From positions 1 through 5,862 of the forward strand of contig MGMW01000065.1 in assembly GCA_001795035.1 (NCBI GenBank): a DNA stretch of 5,862 bases, given 5' to 3'. The notes under the pieces are model-generated. The model did not search any database and had not been told where the DNA came from. It saw only the letters and a program-made list of their open reading frames with translations. Position numbers and translations under genes: made by a program. The DNA comes from Chloroflexi bacterium RBG_13_53_26 (GTDB taxonomy: Bacteria > Chloroflexota > Dehalococcoidia > UBA2247 > RBG-13-53-26). This document shows, piece by piece, positions 1 to 4,428 of this stretch. Numbering within the stretch: position 1 is the stretch's first letter; each line of letters opens with the position of its first letter.

Positions 1-488
1 AGACCCTCATCAAGCTGCTGGGAGTCTATGCCAAGCTGTACCAGACTGTGGATGGCTTCTGGTATACGTCCGTGAAGGAAAGGATCAGCAATGAGGAGGC
101 CCTGGCTTGCGATTTCTGGGTTTGGCAGAGGCAGACTCCCTACGAGATGGCCCGCTTGTGCAAGATACTGAAGATCGAGAGGGGTGGCGTTATCGGCGTC
201 ATGAAAGCCTTCCAGTCTGGGCCGTGGTGTTTCACCCACAAGCTCGACATAGAATTCAGGAACAAGGATGATGCTGTTCTTACCATTGCCTACTGTCCCA
301 CTCTGGAGGCAATTGAAAGAGAGGGCAATGGGAGAGAGCAGCGCATCTGCGGGCACGTGGACTTTGAGGCCAAGAAGCGATTGGCCGCCTTCTTTCATCC
401 GAGGATGGAGGTGGTACCGCTGAGGTTGCCTCCCCGGGAGAATAAGAAAGACGGGGTTTGCTGTCAGTGGGAGTTTAGAATTCCTTGA
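1..488 (+). CDS. DUF6125-like protein, 5' end outside window
   Basis: The reading frame is open from the first bases of the window (codons in phase with position 3) to the TGA at 486-488, so the gene starts upstream. A GTG at 48 is in frame, but it lies inside conserved-looking sequence (LLGVYAKLYQTVDGFW) and is not a convincing start. The visible part is about 161 residues. The early LL..YAKLY..VDGFWY segment, a W-rich helix, a mid-protein CPTLEA.ER.G segment and a C-terminal PLRLPPRE...CCQWEF segment match my memory of the DUF6125 family. Those proteins are about 160-190 residues, of unknown function, found in anaerobic bacteria and archaea, and distantly similar to L-2-amino-thiazoline-4-carboxylic acid hydrolase-like proteins. 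Several cysteines (CP, IC, CC) and a histidine (FHPR) are visible, but I assign no catalytic role. No signal peptide or membrane segment is seen in the visible part. The gene is convergent with the HEAT operon. The coding call is strong; the family call is from recall. Confidence 0.75.
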   Translation, partial: TLIKLLGVYAKLYQTVDGFWYTSVKERISNEEALACDFWVWQRQTPYEMARLCKILKIERGGVIGVMKAFQSGPWCFTHKLDIEFRNKDDAVLTIAYCPTLEAIEREGNGREQRICGHVDFEAKKRLAAFFHPRMEVVPLRLPPRENKKDGVCCQWEFRIP

Positions 489-524
489 GGCGTCTCGTTA
501 AGACCCAGGTCCGTTAGGAGATTG

Positions 525-635
525 TGTCATCCCTGCGAAACTTGTCCTCGTGCAAACGGGGAACAGGGGCTTACCCGTATGCCCATCCGCCTCCACCCTG
601 ATTCCCCCCTTCACAAGTGAAGTGCCAGGATGACA
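525..635. repeat. Degenerate palindromic repeat element between convergent genes
   Basis: An outer 8-base inverted repeat, TGTCATCC at 525-532 and GGATGACA at 628-635, bounds about 111 bases. The left end continues as CTGCGAAA, resembling the left arm of the GTCATCCCCGCGAAAG repeats at 3266-3332 in this window. Near the right end is a perfect small palindrome, CTTCACAAGTGAAG (609-622). The arms have decayed in between, so this looks like an old composite of REP-like repeats. It supplies most of the gap 489-696, in which I see no gene. Confidence 0.5.
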
Positions 636-651
636 TATACGTAAAACGTCG

Positions 652-672
652 GGGCACGGCATGCCCGTGCCC
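652..672 (-). terminator. GC-rich hairpin, possible terminator of the minus-strand operon
   Basis: A perfect 8-base-pair stem, GGGCACGG (652-659) with CCGTGCCC (665-672), encloses a 5-base loop. It sits 25 bases past the stop codon of the 107-residue minus-strand gene. Read on the minus strand, the stem is followed by CGACGTTTTACG, only a weak T run. The plus strand shows no T run, so it is not a clean terminator for the upstream plus-strand gene. The same 13 bases, GGGGCACGGCATG (651-663), recur inverted at 3512-3524, so the hairpin may instead be a repeat element that also serves as a transcription end. Confidence 0.4.
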
Positions 673-696
673 TGCCCCTTCTCTCCAATGCTCCGC

Positions 697-1020
697 TTAG
701 ACCCCCAGAAAGTCCTCGTCGTAGGCCATCGAGGTGGGCAGAGCCTTCAGTGTGTGACGGCCGCGACCCTCTTCGGACTCCTCCATCAGCTCAATGTACT
801 TGATCTGTTCGTAGGGCAGATACCTCACATTGGTCTTGCCGTTCTGGCCATAGGCCTCCACTATAACATAGGTCTTCCGCGGCCGCAGCCGGGCCAGCTT
901 GAACGAGGTACCATCGATACAATGGACCTCCACCACTGGCGAAGGTATCTTCCTCAGCTTGGCAAAATTCACCAGGCCGGCACGCCAGGCGCGGGAGCCG
1001 AAGAAATCGTGATTAAACAT
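697..1020 (-). CDS. Unknown 107-residue protein coupled to the HEAT-repeat gene
   Basis: I do not recognise this protein. The start is fixed by a strong Shine-Dalgarno AAAGGAGG (1027-1034, minus strand) six bases before the ATG at 1020-1018. The stop of the upstream HEAT gene lies inside the first codons (8-base overlap in ATGTTTAA), so translation is probably coupled. Residues about 25-80 look like alternating beta strands (VVEVHCIDG, FKLARL, TYVIVEAYG, NVRYLPYEQIKYIEL), which suggests a small beta-rich, LSm- or SH3-like barrel; that fold guess is inference. The C-terminus is polar, with an EESEEGRGR run. There is no membrane segment, signal peptide or metal motif. Its position makes it a plausible partner of the HEAT protein. 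A GC-rich hairpin lies downstream at 652-672. The coding call is firm from the ribosome binding site and overlap; the function is open. Confidence 0.85.
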   Translation of the reverse strand: MFNHDFFGSRAWRAGLVNFAKLRKIPSPVVEVHCIDGTSFKLARLRPRKTYVIVEAYGQNGKTNVRYLPYEQIKYIELMEESEEGRGRHTLKALPTSMAYDEDFLGV

Positions 1021-2128
1021 CGGGTGCCTCCTTTGATCTTCCTTTCCCGGTTACCTTCTTTACCTTGATCTGCTTCAGGGCCTTCTCGGCTGCTTTGCGG
1101 ACTTTTGGATCCTTGTCTTTCATAGCCTGGACCAGGGCTTCTGCCGCCAGTGGATCCCCTATCTTGCCCAGTGCCACCGCTGCGTGATGTCGAACCGGGC
1201 TGCTTTGATCTTTGGCCAAAACTGTGCACAGCGGCTCTGTAGCTGTAGTGTCGCCCACGTCGCCAAGGGTGGCTGCTGCGATTTTCCGTACGCTCTCGCC
1301 CTTGGTGTGAAGCATGATATGGATCAAAGGTTCTACCGCTGGCTCCCCTACTATGATAAGGGCCTGCGCTGCCTCGTGTTTGACCTGGATATCTCTCCGG
1401 TGTGCCAGCGCGTGAATGAGGGGAGCCACTGCCGCCTCTCCCTTCCTGCGAAGGGACTCTTCAGTTTCCTCTCTCACCTCTGGTCTTTCATCTTTCAAGG
1501 CGTCGAGTATGGCATCCACTGCCGCCCCCGGGTCTCCTATTTTGCCGATGGCCGTGGCAGCCTCTTCCTGCACCACTGGATCGACGTCCTCAAGGACTTT
1601 GTAGAGAGGTTTGATGGCCATGACATCGCCGATGATTCCAAGTATCCAGGCTGCCTGTTTTCTAACGTGCCAGTCTTCATGACCGAGGGCTGCAATGAGA
1701 GGTCTGATGGCTCTTTTGTCTGCCATTTTGGCCAGGGCCGAAGCTGCCTGTTTTCTAACGTGCCAGTCTTCGTCTGCCAGAGCTGCGATGAGGGGTCCGA
1801 TGGCCCTGTCATCGCCTAATTCGCCCAGTGCCCAGGATGCCTCGGCGCGGACATCAGCGTCAGTGTCCTCTATGGCCATAAGAAGACCTCTTACCGCCGG
1901 CTTTCCTACTTTGGTCAGAGCCAGGGCTGCGTTGTACTTCACCAGCCCGTCTTGCCGGTGCCTCAGTGCCTGAATGAGCGGACCTACTGCTGGCACACCG
2001 ACGCGGCCAAGAGCGTCGGTCACATCTTCGCGCCCCAGTGTTGCCATGAGTTGTTCTACAAGTTCTTCTGGGGCCTGTTCTTCTTTGCTCCCTTGTAGAT
2101 TCTCAGGTTGCACATTTCCTGTTGCCAT
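1013..2128 (-). CDS. HEAT-repeat (PBS-lyase-like) scaffold protein
   Basis: This 371-residue protein is built almost entirely of HEAT repeats of about 31 residues. About ten units run from residue 44 to 354, with the recurring pattern G(D/E/K)..A(I/V).PL..AL.D.D..VR..AA.ALG.IG. Units near residues 105-167 carry the almost identical DWHVRKQAA segment twice. The N-terminus (1-40) is polar and acidic and the C-terminus (352-371) is lysine-rich. There is no signal peptide or membrane helix, so it is probably cytoplasmic. Such alpha-solenoids usually bind proteins; EZ-HEAT members are also linked to phycobilin lyases, but nothing here suggests pigment work, so I call it only a scaffold. The start ATG (2128-2126) follows a G-rich ribosome binding site, AAAGGGGGG (2134-2142), five bases upstream. 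An extended -10 promoter lies at 2194-2202. It is the first gene of a two-gene operon and overlaps the next gene by 8 bases. Confidence 0.93.
   Translation of the reverse strand: MATGNVQPENLQGSKEEQAPEELVEQLMATLGREDVTDALGRVGVPAVGPLIQALRHRQDGLVKYNAALALTKVGKPAVRGLLMAIEDTDADVRAEASWALGELGDDRAIGPLIAALADEDWHVRKQAASALAKMADKRAIRPLIAALGHEDWHVRKQAAWILGIIGDVMAIKPLYKVLEDVDPVVQEEAATAIGKIGDPGAAVDAILDALKDERPEVREETEESLRRKGEAAVAPLIHALAHRRDIQVKHEAAQALIIVGEPAVEPLIHIMLHTKGESVRKIAAATLGDVGDTTATEPLCTVLAKDQSSPVRHHAAVALGKIGDPLAAEALVQAMKDKDPKVRKAAEKALKQIKVKKVTGKGRSKEAPDV
1650..1771 (-). repeat. Exact 29-base direct repeat inside the HEAT gene
   Basis: Positions 1650-1678 and 1743-1771 are identical over 29 bases and offset by 93 bases, which is 31 codons or one HEAT unit. 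They encode the two DWHVRKQAA segments. The nucleotide identity, including synonymous positions, points to a recent unit duplication or gene conversion between neighbouring repeats. Confidence 0.9.
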
Positions 2129-2186
2129 ACGTTCCCCCCTTTGGCAGCCGAATGTGTGGGGCTGGTAGTGGTGGCCGCCCGAACCC

Positions 2187-2215
2187 TTGCCACATTATAT
2201 CATAGCGTTCAAAAT
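2187..2215 (+). promoter_or_regulatory. Candidate plus-strand promoter for the 2249-2448 leader
   Basis: TTGCCA (2187-2192) and CAAAAT (2210-2215) are separated by 17 bases, giving a moderate sigma70-like match (five and four of six positions). Transcription would start near 2222 and run through the structured region to the terminator at 2448. The element overlaps the divergent HEAT promoter, so the two could compete. The -10 is poor and the call is tentative. Confidence 0.3.
2194..2202 (-). promoter_or_regulatory. Extended -10 promoter of the HEAT operon
   Basis: On the minus strand the sequence reads TGATATAATG: a perfect TATAAT (2199-2194) preceded by TGn (2202-2200), an extended -10 element. 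No good -35 is found 16-19 bases upstream, as is common with extended -10 promoters. The predicted start, near 2187, gives a leader of about 60 bases before the HEAT ATG. Confidence 0.65.
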
Positions 2216-2248
2216 TTCCGCCTATTGCCTCCCCACCCAATACATAGA

Positions 2249-2448
2249 ACCGGCAGACCCGGGACGTCGGTATGAGGGATATGAACAGGTTGGAGCGACT
2301 AAGTTGTTAGAGAGGGCAGAGCAGGACTTAGAACTTAAATACTGATGAGTTGAGTGGGGGGGACGCTGAACCACTACCTGTATATGGTCACTTGGGTAGT
2401 GGGGAGTCAATAGTGAAACCGACCTTTCGAGGTCGGATTTTTGTTTTT
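2249..2448 (+). ncRNA. Candidate structured leader RNA ending in an intrinsic terminator
   Basis: No gene fits this stretch, but it holds several perfect or near-perfect pairings: ACCGGC (2249-2254) with GTCGGT (2266-2271); CTAAGT (2299-2304) with ACTTAG (2326-2331); CCACTACC (2371-2378) with GGTAGTGG (2395-2402); and the terminator stem at 2419-2436. A long-range alternative pairs ATAT-GA-ACAGGT-TGG (2279-2293) with CCA-CT-ACCTGT-ATAT (2371-2385), 13 base pairs with two 2-base bulges, and is incompatible with the 2371/2395 hairpin. AGTGG (2353-2357) can also pair with CCACT (2371-2375). The terminator stands just before the ribosome binding site of the zinc-finger gene, the arrangement of attenuators and riboswitches; a stand-alone small RNA is the main alternative. 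I could not match it to a known riboswitch, T-box, 6S or SRP RNA consensus. Confidence 0.4.
2419..2448 (+). terminator. Strong intrinsic terminator upstream of the zinc-finger gene
   Basis: A perfect 7-base-pair stem, CCGACCT (2419-2425) with AGGTCGG (2430-2436), is closed by a TTCG tetraloop and followed by A, five T, G and five T. This is a textbook Rho-independent terminator. The terminated gene is not visible upstream on this strand. It ends one base before the G-rich ribosome binding site of the next gene, so it can only control read-through or end a small RNA. Confidence 0.85.
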
Positions 2449-2463
2449 AGAGGGGGGTGCGTG

Positions 2464-2613
2464 ATGGAATATCAGGTCTGCAATGCCTGTAGGGGCAATG
2501 GCCACTTCCGCAGGATTCCCTGCCCTAGGTGTGACGGAATGGGTAGGGTGCGGATTCCGCTGAGGGCCATTGCCATCAAGAAAGAGAAACGTACTACGGT
2601 GTCGAAGCGGTAA
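2464..2613 (+). CDS. 49-residue DnaJ-type zinc-finger microprotein
   Basis: A short protein starts at ATG 2464, with a G-rich ribosome binding site AGAGGGGGG (2449-2457) six bases upstream; an in-frame GTG at 2461 is too close to that site. It has two cysteine pairs, CNACRGNG (residues 6-13) and CPRCDGMG (20-27), the CxxCxGxG signature of the DnaJ/Hsp40 cysteine-rich domain, here as a single pair that should hold one zinc ion. The C-terminal half (28-49) is basic and lacks the J domain and substrate-binding domains, so it is not a co-chaperone as such. Free-standing mini-fingers of this kind are common, poorly studied bacterial proteins, perhaps binding nucleic acid or protein. Its position behind a terminator suggests conditional expression. 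The next small gene begins 7 bases after its stop. Confidence 0.8.
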   Translation: MEYQVCNACRGNGHFRRIPCPRCDGMGRVRIPLRAIAIKKEKRTTVSKR

Positions 2614-2620
2614 GAAGCGA

Positions 2621-2827
2621 ATGGCTGACAGTCAATCTCGAAAATCTCGAAAGGGGGGGAGCAAAGTGACTCCGCAGCTACTCAGTTGCCCGGACGGAGC
2701 TGGCGGCGTCACCTCAGGTCCTGTGAAGAACATGGCAGAAGAAGAAAAACCCAGGGAAGAACCGAAACAAGACAGTAAGAAGACCACCAAGAACGGTGGC
2801 TACACCATTCCCGCGCAGATGTCCTAA
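2621..2827 (+). CDS. Small charged hypothetical protein, start uncertain
   Basis: I do not recognise this protein. The frame ends at TAA 2825-2827. Three starts are possible. ATG 2621 (68 residues) has a weak ribosome binding site and follows the zinc-finger stop by 7 bases. GTG 2666 (53 residues) has a purine-rich G7AG run (2653-2661) just upstream. ATG 2732 (31 residues) has little upstream signal. The C-terminal part is charged and low in complexity (MAEEEKPREEPKQDSKKTTK), then ends in GGYTIPAQMS, which looks like a conserved tail. Residues before ATG 2732 are glycine/serine-rich and the DNA there folds into a hairpin (2666-2712), so part of the upstream frame may be leader and not coding. 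The protein is probably cytoplasmic and disordered, and may share a transcript with the zinc-finger gene. Confidence 0.5.
   Translation: MADSQSRKSRKGGSKVTPQLLSCPDGAGGVTSGPVKNMAEEEKPREEPKQDSKKTTKNGGYTIPAQMS
2666..2712 (+). other. Imperfect hairpin around the possible GTG start
   Basis: GTGAC (2666-2670) pairs with GTCAC (2708-2712), and CCGCAGCT (2672-2679) pairs with AGCTGGCGG (2698-2706) with one bulged G. Together these give about 13 pairs with one mismatch and a loop of about 18 bases. The GTG that could start the small protein is the first strand of the stem, so folding would hide it. It may be a translation control structure or a by-product of coding sequence. Confidence 0.35.
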
Positions 2828-2910
2828 TGCTTGGTTGTGCCAGTTGGCGCTATTTATGCCAGTATCGGCCCGTCGGTCATCCGGAGCCGTGGATTGGTGC
2901 GCGCAGTTCT

Positions 2911-2936
2911 GCAACTAAGCACTAGTGGTTAGTTGC
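2911..2936. repeat. 26-base near-perfect palindrome
   Basis: GCAACTAA (2911-2918) and TTAGTTGC (2929-2936) flank an inner palindrome CACTAGTG (2920-2927). Only the symmetric pair at 2919/2928 (G and G) breaks the symmetry, so 24 of 26 positions are self-complementary. A second small palindrome, TTGCGCAA (2933-2940), overlaps the right end. It has no T tail, so it is not a normal terminator. It could be an operator for a dimeric regulator, a recombination site or a mobile-element end. Confidence 0.8.
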
Positions 2937-3087
2937 GCAAGAGTTAATGCAGACATTTGAACCTACGCCAGGGCTATCTGGTCGTCTGGATAATTATGCA
3001 ACCAGGCACTGGTATCGCGTCAGGTCATTATCAGCCGATTCGCCGGCTTCCGTGAGTGTCAGGTCCCCTACATATACTCCACCAACG

Positions 3088-3332
3088 CCATTCCGCGCCT
3101 CTACCAATCATTCCGCTGCCCTGCTAATGTCATTCCGCACCCCACCACCCATGTCATTCCGCACTTGATGCGGAATCCACGTGTCTGATTTCCTGCCCCT
3201 CGTTTCCCTGTCCGCCTCAGGCGGATCATTCCCGTTCTTCCCATGTTATTCCTGCCCTTCCTCATGTCATCCCCGCGCAAGCGGGGATCCAGCGTCCAAA
3301 TCATGTCATCCCCGCGAAAGCGGGGATCCAGG
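3088..3332 (+). repeat. Cluster of REP-like palindromes and half-copies
   Basis: At least four ATTCCGC copies begin at 3090, 3110, 3132 and 3156; only the last forms a full hairpin. The units with hairpins are: ATTCCGCA (3156-3163) with TGCGGAAT (3169-3176); TCCGCCT (3211-3217) with AGGCGGA (3219-3225), followed by TCATTCC; and a tandem pair of a 39-base unit (3262-3300 and 3301-3339) whose first 31 bases differ only in the loop. Each unit of the pair has an 8-base-pair stem, ATCCCCGC with GCGGGGAT. The shared frame is GTCATyCCsC...GsGGrATCCA. This type of repeat is common between genes in many bacteria (REP or dRS3-like). The cluster appears built by repeated insertion and decay. Confidence 0.85.
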
Positions 3333-3511
3333 TGGGGTCGGAGGGGATCGCGCAGACATATGAATAATCCACAGATTGGGGCAGGGGTGATACCATTAGC
3401 CATCATGGAAACACCACACTGAGAGCAGGCAAGAGAAATCTCTCCTCTGTATCCAAGTGCAGGTTGAGGTGATACAATGGCGCTCAGCGAACCTTAGCCC
3501 GTGGGTTCAGT

Positions 3512-3527
3512 CATGCCGTGCCCCTAC
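3512..3527. repeat. Half of a GGGGCACGGCATG palindromic repeat
   Basis: CATGCCGTGCCCC (3512-3524) is the exact reverse complement of 651-663, the left arm and loop of the hairpin at 652-672. Here only one arm survives, followed by TAC. It lies just upstream of the candidate -10 of the b5-DUF2231 gene. From memory, similar GTAGGGGCACGGCATGCC-type palindromes are dispersed in environmental bacterial genomes; I could not check this. Confidence 0.5.
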
Positions 3528-3531
3528 CATT

Positions 3532-3537
3532 TATTAT
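3532..3537 (+). promoter_or_regulatory. Candidate -10 of the b5-DUF2231 gene
   Basis: TATTAT matches the -10 consensus at five of six positions, in an AT-rich island within GC-rich surroundings. No convincing -35 lies 16-18 bases upstream, where a repeat half-copy sits. The predicted start, about 3544, falls right at the base of the leader hairpin 3546-3586, which makes the pair of observations more believable together. Confidence 0.3.
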
Positions 3538-3545
3538 ATGGAGTA

Positions 3546-3586
3546 AACCACGTATTCAGGGGGAGCTACTTCGGTGCTCTGTGGTT
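3546..3586 (+). promoter_or_regulatory. Two-stem leader hairpin with UUCG loop
   Basis: Outer arms AACCAC (3546-3551) and GTGGTT (3581-3586) enclose inner arms GAGC (3563-3566) and GCTC (3576-3579). The inner stem is capped by AC-TTCG-GT, a stable UUCG tetraloop with its usual C-G closing pair. It lies 26 bases before the ribosome binding site of the membrane protein gene. There is no T run, so it is not a terminator. It may stabilise the 5' end of the transcript or tune translation. Confidence 0.45.
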
Positions 3587-3623
3587 GTGACCTCTTTGGA
3601 AAGCTGACAATGGAGGAGACCAT

Positions 3624-4325
3624 ATGGAGAAGCACGTAACAGAGGAGGAAATGAAGAGATGCGACGGGCAGGATGGCCGCCCGGCCTACGTGGCCTTTCG
3701 AGGCAGGGTGTACGACGTATCCCAAAGCCAACTCTGGTCTGGGGGCATGCACCGGCTTCGTCATCAGGCAGGCAGAGACCTCACCACTGAGTTCGGCGCT
3801 GCTCCCCATGACGAGACCGTCTTCCAGCGTATTCCGCCGGTTGGCACACTCATAGCCGCGAAACAGAAGGAAATGCACCCGCTGTTGAGGTCCTACCTTG
3901 ACCTGCACGCCCACCCCATTGCAGTGCACTTCCCTATTGCCCTCACCCTGGCCAGTGCCGGCTTTCTCGTCTTCTATCTGCTGACGGGCATCAGCAGCTT
4001 GGTGGACGCTGCCTACTACACCTTATTAACTGCCGCCATCATGTCACCCATAGCTGTTCTGGCAGGGATGAGCAGTTGGTGGTACAACTATCAACATAAG
4101 CTGACGGGGATATACAAAGGGAAAGCCAGTCTCTCTATCACCCTGTTTATCCTGCAGGTCGTCACTCTCATACTCTGGGCGACCGATCGCCATGCCTTAC
4201 CTGACCGCGAAGCCTTGGGCTGGCTTTACTTTGCCCTTGTCATCATTATGTCTGGGTTGGTGTTTGGCCTGGGCAAGCTGGGCGGTGCCATAGTGTTCCC
4301 ACCCGGAAGGAAACCAGGCAAGTAG
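3624..4325 (+). CDS. Cytochrome b5-like domain fused to DUF2231 membrane domain
   Basis: The protein has 233 residues, starting at ATG 3624 five bases after GGAGGAG (3612-3618). Residues about 1-80 are a short cytochrome b5-like haem domain: YVAFRGRVYDVSQSQLW.GG.H...H.AGRDLT..F..APHDE, followed by PPVGTL. His43 or His47 with His62 are the likely haem ligands. Residues about 95-220 are a DUF2231-type domain opening with HAHPIAVHFPIAL (His97, His102) and with four hydrophobic segments near 99-120, 126-150, 167-187 and 198-218. The tail is short and basic. DUF2231 proteins are thought to be haem-binding membrane proteins, so the fusion suggests electron transfer between a soluble b5 head and a membrane b-type haem. 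The redox partner is not visible. No signal peptide precedes the b5 domain, which therefore probably faces the cytoplasm (inference). It is followed, after about 160 bases, by an SDR gene with its own candidate promoter. Confidence 0.88.
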   Translation: MEKHVTEEEMKRCDGQDGRPAYVAFRGRVYDVSQSQLWSGGMHRLRHQAGRDLTTEFGAAPHDETVFQRIPPVGTLIAAKQKEMHPLLRSYLDLHAHPIAVHFPIALTLASAGFLVFYLLTGISSLVDAAYYTLLTAAIMSPIAVLAGMSSWWYNYQHKLTGIYKGKASLSITLFILQVVTLILWATDRHALPDREALGWLYFALVIIMSGLVFGLGKLGGAIVFPPGRKPGK

Positions 4326-4412
4326 TCCTGGGTCTATCCCACCCATCCCACCTCAAAAGCAAATGGCAAAGCGACTGTAGCCTTTGACTATGCAACGCCT
4401 GAGCTGTCTGTC

Positions 4413-4418
4413 TATAAT
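4413..4418 (+). promoter_or_regulatory. Candidate -10 of the SDR gene
   Basis: A perfect TATAAT lies 66 bases before the SDR start codon. A TTGACT at 4384-4389 would be a fair -35, but the spacing of 23 bases is too long for a normal sigma70 promoter. The -35 is therefore unknown, and a regulator may be involved. There is no clear terminator after the preceding gene, so read-through is possible as well. Confidence 0.4.
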
Positions 4419-4428
4419 AACGGAAACT

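Larger units (their letters stand above)
2828..3531. other. Gene-free, repeat-bearing intergenic stretch
   Basis: About 700 bases lack a convincing gene on either strand. The open frames here (for example plus 2947-3168 and minus 3101-3406) lack ribosome binding sites, have low-complexity translations and run through palindromic repeats, so I reject them. The stretch holds a 26-base palindrome (2911-2936), a repeat cluster (3088-3332), a 13-base copy of a hairpin arm (3512-3524) and two copies of GGTGATACnAT (3386-3396 and 3468-3478). TGTATC (3448-3453) can pair with GATACA (3471-3476). Otherwise I see nothing. Confidence 0.7.

Noticed and set aside
661..1973. Long plus-strand open frames (661-1068, 1184-1819, 1695-1973) antisense to the HEAT operon
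   Set aside because: They mirror the minus-strand HEAT repeat coding sequence, lack ribosome binding sites and give no recognisable protein.
2342..2370. CTGATGAG followed by GAA, resembling a hammerhead ribozyme core
   Set aside because: The bases after CTGATGA and before GAA do not form stem II, the GAAA is incomplete, and no cleavage site with a closing stem I is present.
3262..3339. Two 39-base tandem units that could be mistaken for a CRISPR array
   Set aside because: There are only two units, most of each unit is the palindrome itself, there is no spacer set, and no cas gene is nearby. They are REP-like repeats.
2947..3406. Open frames plus 2947-3168 and minus 3101-3406
   Set aside because: The translations are low-complexity readings of the palindromic repeats (for example repeated RGDDM or MSFRTPP) and no start signals are present.
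3534..3929. Minus-strand open frame antisense to the b5-DUF2231 gene
   Set aside because: It is a shadow of a well-supported gene with haem-domain and membrane-domain motifs on the plus strand.
4384..4418. TTGACT and TATAAT as a complete sigma70 promoter
   Set aside because: The 23-base spacing is well outside the usual 16-18, so only the -10 is kept as a candidate.
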